From Elusimicrobiota bacterium (lineage in GTDB: Bacteria > Elusimicrobiota > Elusimicrobia > 2-02-FULL-39-32), in contig JACPSV010000214.1 in the NCBI GenBank assembly GCA_016193115.1, forward strand, positions 1-10,708: DNA of 10,708 nucleotides, written 5' to 3'. The notes under the pieces were generated by a model. The model had not been told where the DNA came from. It did not search any database and worked only from the letters and a program-made list of their open reading frames with translations. Position numbers and translations under genes: made by a program. Positions 1 through 6,430 of the stretch are shown piece by piece (within the stretch, counting starts at the first letter, position 1; each line of letters opens with the position of its first letter).

Positions 1-45
1 AAAGTGGTAGGAATTGAGGGGAATTGGCGGAAGCGCTGTCGTCGA

Positions 46-115
46 AAAGCGTGTGTGGGTTCGAGCTTCTTTAGAATTAGCATACCGCCGCCTTAGGCCG
101 CTCGGCCACCCCTCC
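46..115 (-). pseudogene. tRNA-Ser(GCU)-like remnant
   Basis: Read on the minus strand from base 115, the sequence opens like a bacterial tRNA-Ser: a GGAGGGG acceptor strand, TG, a D-arm GCC-GAGCGGCCTAA-GGC, and a loop ATGCTAA (77-83) that would place anticodon GCU. The resemblance then fails. The strand after the loop (TTCTA) does not pair with GCGGT, no proper long variable arm forms, and the T-loop-like CTCGAACCCAC lacks a matching 5' stem. The 3' acceptor strand CCCCTCC is absent at the expected place; CCCCTCA occurs about 100 bases downstream (15-21) without a T-arm before it. I read it as a broken or truncated tRNA gene. A functional tRNA with unusual folding is less likely. Confidence 0.35.
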
Positions 116-142
116 TGCATTTATTTCTTTTCTGTGCTGGTT

Positions 143-163
143 ATTATAGTAAATGTCATTTAC
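143..163 (-). promoter_or_regulatory. TATAAT box next to a 15-bp palindrome
   Basis: On the minus strand a perfect TATAAT (148-143) lies about 28 bases upstream of the tRNA-like 5' end, a good distance for a tRNA promoter. Directly upstream sits the perfect palindrome GTAAATG-T-CATTTAC (149-163), which could be an operator or only an AT-rich coincidence. No good -35 hexamer is seen at 16-18 bases. Confidence 0.3.
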
Positions 164-194
164 CATTCCTTATCATCAATCATGCGGCTGTTTT

Positions 195-1733
195 TCATGG
201 GTTATTACGTTCTCGAGTGATGTGAAGGAATATCAATAAAAGAGCCACGACTCCGTAGGAGAAGGCAAAGTCAGGGGCGGCTAGAATCCCAAACTTGTTT
301 TTTAGTCCTGTGGGCGTGAGGGTGTAGGCATGAATCAGTCCTACAGCGGATAAGCCGGATGCCACCGTCATCCAGGCTGCCGCCTTCAACAGTTCCTTTT
401 CGATGAGATAGACCATCACGGTGGCAAAGATCATGGAGGTCAGAAGAAAACCCTGGTTGAGGGAGAAGATGCCGTGAATGTAAAGATCGCTGCCGAAGGT
501 TGGAACCATCTCATAGAGTGTTTTCCCCGCCTTGCGTAGGCTGGTTTCTACCAGAAGCAGAGCCCATGCCGCTAGACAGGGGATCAGTCCAAAAGCAACC
601 GCCAATGTTTGTTGGCGAGGCACGTCCCGAAAGGCCTGCGAGGTGATCGCAATGCCGATCCACAAGAGTATGCCCAAAGTCGCTTCCAGGGGAATGATCT
701 TGAGTACGAGTCCCACCGCGCCCAACAAACAAATCACGGTGATGACGATGCCGTTTAAGATGGAGTAGCCGGCCCTTGCGCCCATGGCTTTCCATGCGGG
801 ATGGCCAATGTAGATGGTTGTGGGAAAAGCGCTGCCGAAAAACGCCGCGGCCAACCCGCCGAAACCGTTGGCCAATAGAGAAGGTTTGGTTTCGAATCGG
901 TCGCCGGCCGCCTCCGCGCTTTCCAGATTTTGCAGGGAACCAACCACGTTAAAAAGGCCCATGGGAAAAATTACCGAGAGGTATTTCCAGCCGTGCGGAC
1001 TGCTGATGAGGGCAAAAATGTCCGATAAAGCGGGCGTGGGCAGATGCAATCCCAATGCTGTTTTTTCTACGGAGGGAACAAAAGAGGAGAGTCCAAACGG
1101 GCGCAGGCCCCAAGCCAGAGCTGTTCCAGTTAGGACTGCCAGGAATCCACCCGGGAGACCTAAAGGCATTTTCACGCGCGAAGTGTAGGCAATCAGGATC
1201 ATCATCATTGGAATTAAGGCAATGGCGGGCGAACTAAAAATTTGAAAAATGAAACCCATGGAAATAAACGTGATGGCGATGCCGGCCAGAGCGCAGAGCA
1301 AGGCGGCGCGCGGCGTGTGGCGGCGAACCCAGTCTCCAACGAAGGCGCCTGCGATTTCCATCACTGCGCTCAAAAAACAGGCAAACAAACCTGCTTGCCA
1401 GGCAAGATACGGATTTCCGGTTTCCTGGTAGATGGGCGCCATGATGAGAAAAACGTAGGCCAAGAGGCTGACCGTGTTGATTCCATAAGGCAGGGCTGTC
1501 ACGTCCGTGCGGCCTGTGCTCTTCATCAGACGGTACGCCTGCCACGCATAAAAGAGGTTCCCCACCAGTATGGAGACCGCGGCGCCCGGCAGAATACGGC
1601 CTGTCACCAGCTCTTCGGGTAGACCGCAGGCGTATCGGCACAACACATTGATCAACATGAGTTGTAACAGGTTATCAATGAACAGTCCGAAAAAACCGTC
1701 AATATCGCCGCGTACAAACCAAAGCGTTTTCAT
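195..1733 (-). CDS. NCS2/AzgA-like nucleobase permease
   Basis: A 512-residue, very hydrophobic inner-membrane protein of the NCS2 (xanthine/uracil permease) superfamily, probably a proton-coupled importer of a purine or related base; the substrate cannot be told from sequence. Visible family marks are TALPYGINT (about residues 79-87), the TM8-like VGSLQNLESAEAAG (264-277), whose acidic residues match the position of the substrate-binding Glu of UraA/XanQ, and SAFPTTIYIGHP (301-312), matching the TM10 region. It is closer in style to the AzgA (COG2252) branch than to UraA. The ATG at 1733 is preferred because MKTLWFVRGDIDGFF begins the conserved part; 15 extra in-frame codons upstream reach into the repeat element and look unconserved. 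No clear Shine-Dalgarno sequence precedes it. It stands alone, with no purine-catabolism genes in view. Confidence 0.8.
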   Translation of the reverse strand: MKTLWFVRGDIDGFFGLFIDNLLQLMLINVLCRYACGLPEELVTGRILPGAAVSILVGNLFYAWQAYRLMKSTGRTDVTALPYGINTVSLLAYVFLIMAPIYQETGNPYLAWQAGLFACFLSAVMEIAGAFVGDWVRRHTPRAALLCALAGIAITFISMGFIFQIFSSPAIALIPMMMILIAYTSRVKMPLGLPGGFLAVLTGTALAWGLRPFGLSSFVPSVEKTALGLHLPTPALSDIFALISSPHGWKYLSVIFPMGLFNVVGSLQNLESAEAAGDRFETKPSLLANGFGGLAAAFFGSAFPTTIYIGHPAWKAMGARAGYSILNGIVITVICLLGAVGLVLKIIPLEATLGILLWIGIAITSQAFRDVPRQQTLAVAFGLIPCLAAWALLLVETSLRKAGKTLYEMVPTFGSDLYIHGIFSLNQGFLLTSMIFATVMVYLIEKELLKAAAWMTVASGLSAVGLIHAYTLTPTGLKNKFGILAAPDFAFSYGVVALLLIFLHITRERNNP

Positions 1734-1770
1734 GATTGGAAATTTAGAAAAAATAAGGGGAGGAATAAGA

Positions 1771-1841
1771 GGACACAATACTTAATTCCATACGAAATAA
1801 GAGAATTGGGGACATGTCCTACGGAATTAAGTATTGTGTCC
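1771..1841. repeat. Inverted-repeat element, GGACACAATACTTAATTCC arms
   Basis: Two perfect 19-bp arms (1771-1789 and 1823-1841) enclose 33 bases that include the palindrome GGACATGTCC (1810-1819). The arms and this inner motif resemble short palindromes that I recall as dispersed in many genomes, often near REP-associated (RAYT/Y1) transposases; none is encoded here, so mobilisation would be in trans. The element fills the space between the small gene (stop at 1851) and the permease (start 1733), so its left arm lies about 40 bases upstream of the permease ATG and may contribute promoter or leader sequence. Confidence 0.7.
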
Positions 1842-1850
1842 CCCCATTTT

Positions 1851-2009
1851 TTATTGGTACTTTTCTACGAATTGCTTGATATTTTCAATATTTTCTAGTA
1901 TTAATTTTGCCTTTTTAAGACCAAATTGAAAAGGAAATTTGTCCTCTTCCGAGTTTTTAATGACGAGCATGGGATTTCCCTTATATTCTGATTCCGACAC
2001 AATAGACAT
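1851..2009 (-). CDS. Small conserved-looking protein, 52 aa
   Basis: A 52-codon gene starting MSIVSESEYKGNPMLVIKN and ending IENIKQFVEKYQ, stop TAA. Support for it being real: a perfect AGGAGG (2017-2022) seven bases before the ATG, a coherent fold-like pattern (a beta-type YKGNPMLVIKN stretch, then PFQFGLKKAKLILENIENIKQFVEKY, an amphipathic helix), and an extended -10 upstream. The pattern GNPML-(V/I)-K, PF-x-FGL-xKAKLILEN resembles small hypothetical proteins I believe are widespread in bacteria, but I cannot name a family or function. It has no signal peptide or membrane segment. Codons are much richer in A/T than those of its neighbours, which may mean transfer or simply a Lys/Ile/Asn-rich protein. 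It is monocistronic, between pirin and permease on the same strand. Confidence 0.75.
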   Translation of the reverse strand: MSIVSESEYKGNPMLVIKNSEEDKFPFQFGLKKAKLILENIENIKQFVEKYQ

Positions 2010-2016
2010 GATTAAT

Positions 2017-2022
2017 CCTCCT
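2017..2022 (-). promoter_or_regulatory. Ribosome binding site of the 52-aa gene
   Basis: Minus-strand AGGAGG, seven bases upstream of the ATG at 2009. This consensus site decides that the short frame is a gene. Confidence 0.75.
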
Positions 2023-2049
2023 AATGGGTGTTTATGAAATATTCAAACC

Positions 2050-2058
2050 ATATTAGCA
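2050..2058 (-). promoter_or_regulatory. Extended -10 box for the 52-aa gene
   Basis: Minus-strand TGCTAATAT is a TGn extended -10 with TAATAT as hexamer, about 40 bases upstream of the small gene start. No convincing -35 is present, as is usual for extended -10 promoters. Confidence 0.35.
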
Positions 2059-2105
2059 TACATGATACAAAATAATATTAAAAGATATCCCGGCACAAAC
2101 TCAAA

Positions 2106-2822
2106 CTAATGCGTTTCCCATATCAGCACTTCGGAGCCAGTTTGAAGGTCTGCTGTCATCTGCGGCGAGCCGGCATCTGTTAGGCGGACAGCATCGCCTT
2201 CGGAGAGAAGGCCTGCTCCTTCCAGATCTGTTGCGCCTCTGGCAATATGAATATGAACATGGCGAGCATCCGGAACTTGAACAATTTCTCCCTGCTTTAA
2301 TCGCCCTGCCCACAGCACGGCTCCCTTTTGGCGAATGGATATGGCTGCAGGATGACCACGTCCCGATGCAACAGGGATAAGTCCTCCATTATTGAGTTGA
2401 GGCGAGATATCACACTGTTCGTAACCGGGTTTGATGCCTTCAGTGTCCGGCGTTACCCACATTTGAAGGAGATGAACATCTTTGTTTTTGTTTGGATTCA
2501 TTTCCGAATGAAAAATTCCACTGCCGGCGCTCATGCGTTGAACTAATCCCGGGTAGAGGATTCCTTTGTTTCCTTCGGAGTCCTGATGTTCCAGTTCGCC
2601 TTCTAAAACCCAGGTGACGATCTCCATGTCTTGATGGCGGTGCATTCCAAATCCTGTGCCCGGTTTGATCCAATCTTCGTTGTTCACGAGGAGTAAGCCG
2701 TGGTGGGTGTTGGTCGGATTGTAGTGAAGGCCAAAACTGAAACTGTGGTAAGACTTCAGCCACTGGTTCAGCGTATGGAAACGTTCCTGGCTGCGCTGGA
2801 TTATAATTCGTTGTTGTTTCAT
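2106..2822 (-). CDS. Pirin family protein (YhhW-like)
   Basis: A 238-residue bicupin of the pirin family; the E. coli relative YhhW is about 231 residues and has quercetin 2,3-dioxygenase activity in vitro, but the physiological substrate is generally unknown. The N-terminal cupin is complete: the metal ligands fit H61-x-H63 in GMHRHQDMEIVTWVLEGELEH and H105, E107 in GSGIFHSEMN. The C-terminal cupin follows (about 145-238), ending VLIWETH. The start at 2822 (MKQQRIIIQRSQERF) matches the family's usual beginning; the frame stays open for 81 more codons upstream, but that part runs through the intergenic region into the DJ-1 gene and has no pirin-like content. There is no strong ribosome binding site. 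It is divergent from a DJ-1 protein, and both families are often linked to redox or electrophile stress. Cytoplasmic. Confidence 0.88.
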   Translation of the reverse strand: MKQQRIIIQRSQERFHTLNQWLKSYHSFSFGLHYNPTNTHHGLLLVNNEDWIKPGTGFGMHRHQDMEIVTWVLEGELEHQDSEGNKGILYPGLVQRMSAGSGIFHSEMNPNKNKDVHLLQMWVTPDTEGIKPGYEQCDISPQLNNGGLIPVASGRGHPAAISIRQKGAVLWAGRLKQGEIVQVPDARHVHIHIARGATDLEGAGLLSEGDAVRLTDAGSPQMTADLQTGSEVLIWETH

Positions 2823-2897
2823 AAGAATAATGTTATTACAATTAGAATGTCCTTCACAAGTGTGGGCAGAGAATACAGGGCGAAAAAACTTGTGGGT
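2823..2897. promoter_or_regulatory. Divergent pirin/DJ-1 promoter region
   Basis: The 88-base gap between the two divergent starts must carry promoters for both genes. On the plus strand, TTGTTG (starting inside pirin, about 2811) and TATTAC 17 bases later is a weak sigma70-like pair. On the minus strand, TTGTGA followed after 18 bases by TAACAT is another weak candidate. No clear operator palindrome is seen. Confidence 0.3.
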
Positions 2898-2906
2898 AAG
2901 GAGGTG
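2898..2906 (+). promoter_or_regulatory. Strong ribosome binding site of the DJ-1 gene
   Basis: AAGGAGGTG is an almost complete anti-16S match, with AGGAGG six bases before the ATG at 2911. It fixes this start over the in-frame upstream start at 2830. Confidence 0.85.
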
Positions 2907-2910
2907 TGTC

Positions 2911-3459
2911 ATGGGGAAAAAAGTGTTATTGATCCTTGCGGATGGATTTGAAGAGATGGAAGCGATCGCGCCGATGGATATCCTGCGCCGCGCAGGGTTG
3001 GAAGTCACGATCGCCGGCCTTTCTGGATCCGCGATCAAAAGCGCCCGAGGCGTAACTGTTTCCACGGACGTTCTGCTCAGTCAAGTGTCGGGCGATTTTG
3101 ACGCGCTCCTCCTTCCCGGCGGCGGGGTTGGCGCTCAAAACCTTGCGGAATCCAAAAAAGTAAAGGATTTGATATTGCAGCAGCACAAAAAAGGGAAGGG
3201 AGTCTACGCGATTTGCGCTTCGCCCGTTTTAGTTCTTTCTCCAACGGGGATTCTAAACGGAAAATCCGCGACTTGCTATCAGGGAATGGAAAGCGGGTTT
3301 GACAAAAATGTCCGTTACGTGGATCAAAAAGTTGTGATCGATGGGAATATCATCACGAGCAAAGGTCCCGGAACCGCGGTTGAATTCGCGCTTTCGATTG
3401 TTGAAAAACTCTGTGGAAAAGAAGAGAGCCAGAAAATCAGAAAGGACATTTTGGCCTGA
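2911..3459 (+). CDS. DJ-1/PfpI (YajL/ThiJ-type) family protein
   Basis: A 182-residue single-domain DJ-1 protein, the usual length. It aligns by eye along its whole length with human DJ-1: [25 protein letters not shown] near the N-terminus with the conserved acidic partner at E17, [16 protein letters not shown] (67-81), the nucleophile elbow AICAS with C102 (human C106), and [19 protein letters not shown] near the C-terminus. Families of this type act as redox sensors, glyoxalases or deglycase-like enzymes in the cytoplasm; the exact activity here is not decided by sequence. The elbow reads A-I-C-A-S-P rather than the common A-I-C-A-G-P. It lies back to back with pirin and is followed after 49 bases by hisG, which has its own promoter, so the two are probably not obligate operon partners. 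Confidence 0.92.
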   Translation: MGKKVLLILADGFEEMEAIAPMDILRRAGLEVTIAGLSGSAIKSARGVTVSTDVLLSQVSGDFDALLLPGGGVGAQNLAESKKVKDLILQQHKKGKGVYAICASPVLVLSPTGILNGKSATCYQGMESGFDKNVRYVDQKVVIDGNIITSKGPGTAVEFALSIVEKLCGKEESQKIRKDILA

Positions 3460-3469
3460 TCACGTCAAA

Positions 3470-3499
3470 TTGACTTATGGGGGGGTGGAGTTGTACAAT
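3470..3499 (+). promoter_or_regulatory. Sigma70-type promoter of hisG
   Basis: TTGACT (3470-3475) and TACAAT (3494-3499) are separated by 18 bases, five of six matches to each consensus hexamer. Transcription would begin near 3506, about three bases before the hisG ATG at 3509, so the mRNA would be almost leaderless. This agrees with the lack of a properly spaced Shine-Dalgarno site. Confidence 0.6.
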
Positions 3500-3508
3500 C
3501 ACGAGGAC

Positions 3509-4381
3509 ATGAATAAACTAAAATTGGGGTTTCCTAAAGGGAGTTTGCAGGAGTCCACTTCCGAACTTTTTCGTAAGGCTGGGATCCGCATTTATATTTC
3601 CGATAGGTCCTATTTCCCAAGCACGGACGATGACGAGCTGGACGTCATGATGGTTCGCTCCCAAGAAATGGCCAAGTACGTGGAAGACGGCACGTTTGAC
3701 TGCGGTCTGACAGGTTACGATTGGATTGTGGAAACGGGAGCGAAAGTACAGGAAATCTGCGAGTTAGTGTACGCGAAGTCTGGATTTAGGCCGGTACGGT
3801 GGGTACTGGCAGTGCCTGAATCTTCATCCATCAAGAGCGTCAAGGATCTCCAGGGAAAACGGATTGCGACTGAAGCCGTCAATTTGGTGAAAGGGTACCT
3901 CAAAAAGAACGGGGTTAAAGCGGAAGTGGAATTTTCTTGGGGAGCCACGGAAGCAAAAGCGGGTTATCTGGTGGACGCGATCGTAGAACTTACAGAAACA
4001 GGTTCCAGCTTGCGGGCCAATAATTTGCGCATCGTATCTGAGCTGCTTTCTTCCACAACCCGGTTTATCGCCAATGCCAACGCTTTGAAAGATCCTTGGA
4101 AAAAGAAAAAGATAGAAAATATAGCCATTCTCCTAAAAGGAGCTTTAGCCGCGGAGGGGATGGTGGGTCTAAAAATGAACATGGAAGAGAAAAACCTTGC
4201 CTCTATCATGGCTATTCTCCCTGCCCTCAAAAAGCCTACGGTTTCCAGGCTTACTCTTCCCGGTTGGATGGCTCTGGAAGTGATTATGGAAGAAAATCAG
4301 GTCAAAAAGATACTTCCTGACCTGAAACGGGCAGGCGCGGAAGGTATCATCGAGTACCCCCTCAACAAGGTTATCCCCTAA
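3509..4381 (+). CDS. hisG: ATP phosphoribosyltransferase, long form (HisG)
   Basis: A 290-residue HisG, the first enzyme of histidine synthesis: ATP plus PRPP gives phosphoribosyl-ATP. The catalytic part (about 1-212) opens with [23 protein letters not shown], contains [11 protein letters not shown], and has the PRPP-loop region [18 protein letters not shown] (156-173). The C-terminal ACT-like regulatory domain (about 215-290, [29 protein letters not shown]) identifies the long, hexameric, histidine-inhibited type, which does not need HisZ. The ATG at 3509 fits the family start; GAGG at 3503-3506 is only two bases away, too close for a normal site. The gene stands apart from any other his gene. 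It follows the DJ-1 gene by 49 bases, and a large palindromic element begins at its TAA stop. Confidence 0.93.
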   Translation: MNKLKLGFPKGSLQESTSELFRKAGIRIYISDRSYFPSTDDDELDVMMVRSQEMAKYVEDGTFDCGLTGYDWIVETGAKVQEICELVYAKSGFRPVRWVLAVPESSSIKSVKDLQGKRIATEAVNLVKGYLKKNGVKAEVEFSWGATEAKAGYLVDAIVELTETGSSLRANNLRIVSELLSSTTRFIANANALKDPWKKKKIENIAILLKGALAAEGMVGLKMNMEEKNLASIMAILPALKKPTVSRLTLPGWMALEVIMEENQVKKILPDLKRAGAEGIIEYPLNKVIP

Positions 4382-4544
4382 ACCCGAATTTTGCATTAGG
4401 AAATGGAATTCGACGAAAAATATGGGTCATCTTTCGTCACAAAAAAGTTCGACCGTACTCCAGAGTACGCTCTCACTTTTTTGTGCCAAAATCTGACCCA
4501 TATTTTTCGTCTCGGTTCTCATTTCCTAATGCAAAAGTCGGGTT
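4381..4544. repeat. 164-bp composite palindromic element
   Basis: Almost the whole spacer folds into one hairpin with arms of 80 and 82 bases. From the outside inward the paired blocks are 4381-4387/4538-4544 (7 bp), 4389-4405/4520-4536 (17 bp), 4412-4429/4494-4511 (18 bp), 4438-4448/4475-4485 (11 bp) and 4454-4460/4463-4469 (7 bp around a CA centre). Unpaired, unlike segments of 5-8 bases separate the blocks symmetrically. This is typical of a MITE-like or dispersed intergenic palindrome with no coding capacity. It starts on the last base of the hisG stop codon and could end hisG transcription; a T-run comes only about 10 bases after the arm. No clear target duplication is seen. Confidence 0.85.
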
Positions 4545-4595
4545 GAAACAGCTTTTTAGCCCTCTTTTTGCCGTAAAAGGCTCCAATTGTTTCAC

Positions 4596-5678
4596 ATGAA
4601 AATACTATACGTTCTTTCTCAGGTTGAACTGACAGGGGCTGAGACCTATGCCTTGACTTTGGCCTCTTCTCTACAGAAAAAGGGTCATTCTATTGTTTTT
4701 GTCTCAGAAAAACTCCAAGAAACGGGTTCTTTTAAGTATTATTCCCTACCCCTCCATACCCGGAATACCAGCACTTTAGGCCGCATACAGAACGTTTTCT
4801 CGCTCAGAAAGATCATTCGGGACGAGAGGATTGATCTGGTTCACTCTCATTCCAGAGCCGCCAATCTGGTCAGCTATTTTGCCGCAGGCAAGTCTGTCCC
4901 CATAGTTGTGACTGTGCATGGGAGGTGGCGAAACCATTTTGCCGCCAGGACTTTACCTTGCCTGGGAGAAAAGACAATAGCCGTCTGCCCTTATTTGGAA
5001 CGGTATCTGGTTTTTGACATCCGTCGTCCCCCTGGGACGATTCGAATGGCGCCTAACGGCATTGATTCCGAGAAGTTTTCTCCGTCCCCGGAAAGACAGG
5101 AAAACGGATTTAGGATTCTGTTTGTGGGAAGGTTTAGCGGTCAGAAAGGGAACGTGATCCGTTTCTTGCTCCGGGAGATATTCCCGGATCTGGCGCGAAG
5201 GTTTCCCGAGAGTTCTTTTCAGATATGCTCCTCTCCCGCCTCGAAAGAGGATAAAGCCTTAGTCGCAGAATTCAATAGAATTTGTCGAAGGGAAAGCGTT
5301 TCGATTGAAGAAGGGAACAGGGATCTCGTCTCACAGTATCGGCAGGCCACGCTGGTCGTGGGGTCGGGCAGGGTCACTCTGGAAGCGATGTCCTGCGCAA
5401 GACCTGTCTTTTCCATAGGAGAATCCAGCGCTCCCGGGGTTCTGACACCGGAAAACTTTGAGAAAGCTTTCGACTCTAATTTTGGAGATTGCGGTGAATG
5501 GAACCTGTTTTTGGGACAGGATAAGAAAAATATGATCGAAGAAATAAGCGCGATCTTGCAGGATAAAGAAGGCCGCGCTACCCTTTCCCAGTGGGGACGG
5601 AGAATAGTTCGGGAAAAGTTTCAGGCAGATCGTGTGGCGGATCAGGTATTACAAGTATACGAAGAGGTTCTCCGTTGA
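4596..5678 (+). CDS. GT4-type glycosyltransferase
   Basis: A 360-residue GT-B fold glycosyltransferase that transfers an activated sugar to a glycan or lipid carrier at the cytoplasmic face of the membrane. The N-terminal domain starts MKILYVLSQVELTGAETYALTLASSL, includes the acceptor-side motif DLVHSHSRAANLVSYFA and VVTVHGRWR; the C-terminal domain has RILFVGRFSGQKG and the nucleotide-sugar motif GSGRVTLEAMSCARPVFSIGE. The second Glu of the usual E-x7-E pair is present (LEAMS), while the first position is Val, as in the GSGR-type subgroup. The ATG at 4596 gives the conserved start but has no good ribosome binding site; a TTG at 4587 (adding MFH) has AAAAGG six bases upstream and may be the true start. 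Coupled to the next gene, a deacetylase. Sugar and acceptor are unknown. Confidence 0.85.
   Translation: MKILYVLSQVELTGAETYALTLASSLQKKGHSIVFVSEKLQETGSFKYYSLPLHTRNTSTLGRIQNVFSLRKIIRDERIDLVHSHSRAANLVSYFAAGKSVPIVVTVHGRWRNHFAARTLPCLGEKTIAVCPYLERYLVFDIRRPPGTIRMAPNGIDSEKFSPSPERQENGFRILFVGRFSGQKGNVIRFLLREIFPDLARRFPESSFQICSSPASKEDKALVAEFNRICRRESVSIEEGNRDLVSQYRQATLVVGSGRVTLEAMSCARPVFSIGESSAPGVLTPENFEKAFDSNFGDCGEWNLFLGQDKKNMIEEISAILQDKEGRATLSQWGRRIVREKFQADRVADQVLQVYEEVLR
5661..5667 (+). promoter_or_regulatory. Ribosome binding site for the TTG start of the deacetylase
   Basis: GAAGAGG inside the end of the glycosyltransferase gene, seven bases before TTG at 5675. It supports the TTGA stop/start overlap as the translation start. 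Confidence 0.55.
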
Positions 5679-6430
5679 ACCCCGCAGAGAGGGTGTGGAT
5701 TCCTGTACTTTGCTACCACAGGGTCTGTCCTGTTTTTGAAAGAGGGATAGATTCTCCTTCTCTCTGCGTGACGCCGGATCAGTTTAAGAGACAGTTACGA
5801 TTGCTGAAGTTTTTGGGTTATCGCTCAATCACTCCTCAGGATTTAGTTGCCTATCGGCAATCCCGCAAGAATCCGCCGCGCAAATCAGCGCTTCTAACCT
5901 TTGACGATGGATACGAAGATAATTATCTCTATGCGTTCCCCCTCTTGAAACAGTTTTCTATGACAGCCACACTATTTTTGGTGACGGATTCTATCGGCAA
6001 GAAAAATGATTGGGATTCAGGATCTCTATCATTATTGAATGAGTCTCAAATCGAAGAGATGCATTTGTCCGGTATTCAGTTCGGTTCTCACACGGCAGGC
6101 CATTTGGATTTAAGTCAGGCGGATTCTGAGGTTACCAAGAGGGAGTTGCTGGTTTCTAAAGAAAAAGTGCAGGATTTAACGTCCCGGCTGGATATTCCGT
6201 TCTGTTATCCTTATTCACGACTAAATTCTCAGTCCAAACAGCTCGTAAAGGATGCGGGATACTCCTGCGCCTTTGCGGGAGACAGAAACTTCGAGGAAGG
6301 GGAGGATATTTTTGACTTGATGCGAATTCAGGTTTTCCCTTCGACTTCTCTGCTTGGTTTCTGGAAGAAACTGCAGCCTTGGTATCCCGCTTGGTATCGG
6401 TTCCAGAAAGGAATAAAAAAGTCTGGCTAG
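5675..6430 (+). CDS. Polysaccharide deacetylase (NodB homology, CE4)
   Basis: A 251-residue CE4-type deacetylase, removing acetyl groups from N-acetylated sugars in a metal-dependent way. Visible: the strand IPVLCYHRV, motif 1 LLTFDDGYEDN with D77 (base) and D78 (metal), motif 2 GSHTAGHLDLS with metal ligands H139 and H143, and CYPYSRLNSQSKQLVKDAGY as a diverged motif 3. There is no signal peptide, so it probably acts in the cytoplasm on a lipid-linked or soluble intermediate. The TTG at 5675 overlaps the glycosyltransferase stop (TTGA) and has GAAGAGG (5661-5667) seven bases upstream; this fits translational coupling better than the distant in-frame start at 5591 inside the previous gene. 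Its TAG stop coincides with the edge of a palindromic element. Confidence 0.88.
   Translation: MNPAERVWIPVLCYHRVCPVFERGIDSPSLCVTPDQFKRQLRLLKFLGYRSITPQDLVAYRQSRKNPPRKSALLTFDDGYEDNYLYAFPLLKQFSMTATLFLVTDSIGKKNDWDSGSLSLLNESQIEEMHLSGIQFGSHTAGHLDLSQADSEVTKRELLVSKEKVQDLTSRLDIPFCYPYSRLNSQSKQLVKDAGYSCAFAGDRNFEEGEDIFDLMRIQVFPSTSLLGFWKKLQPWYPAWYRFQKGIKKSG

Noticed and set aside
1..120. tmRNA, SRP RNA or RNase P RNA considered for the left edge
   Set aside because: None of their conserved core sequences is present; only the tRNA-Ser-like 5' half can be supported.
14..220. Plus-strand 68-codon frame at the left edge
   Set aside because: It runs through the tRNA-like fragment and into the permease end, has no ribosome binding site and no recognisable protein pattern.
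814..1641. Long frames of 120-135 codons on both strands inside the permease
   Set aside because: They are shadows of the clearly conserved permease frame, rich in Arg/Ala/Gly from shifted codons.
2440..2763. Minus-strand 107-codon frame inside pirin
   Set aside because: It is a frame-shifted shadow of pirin, whose own frame holds intact cupin metal ligands.
2823..3065. Possible 81-residue N-terminal extension of pirin
   Set aside because: The extension crosses the divergent promoter region and the start of the DJ-1 gene, has no pirin-like content, and pirins begin near MKQQRIIIQR.
3341..3508. Possible 56-residue N-terminal extension of hisG
   Set aside because: It overlaps the end of the DJ-1 gene and includes the TTGACT/TACAAT promoter; HisG proteins begin at the KLKLGFPKG strand.
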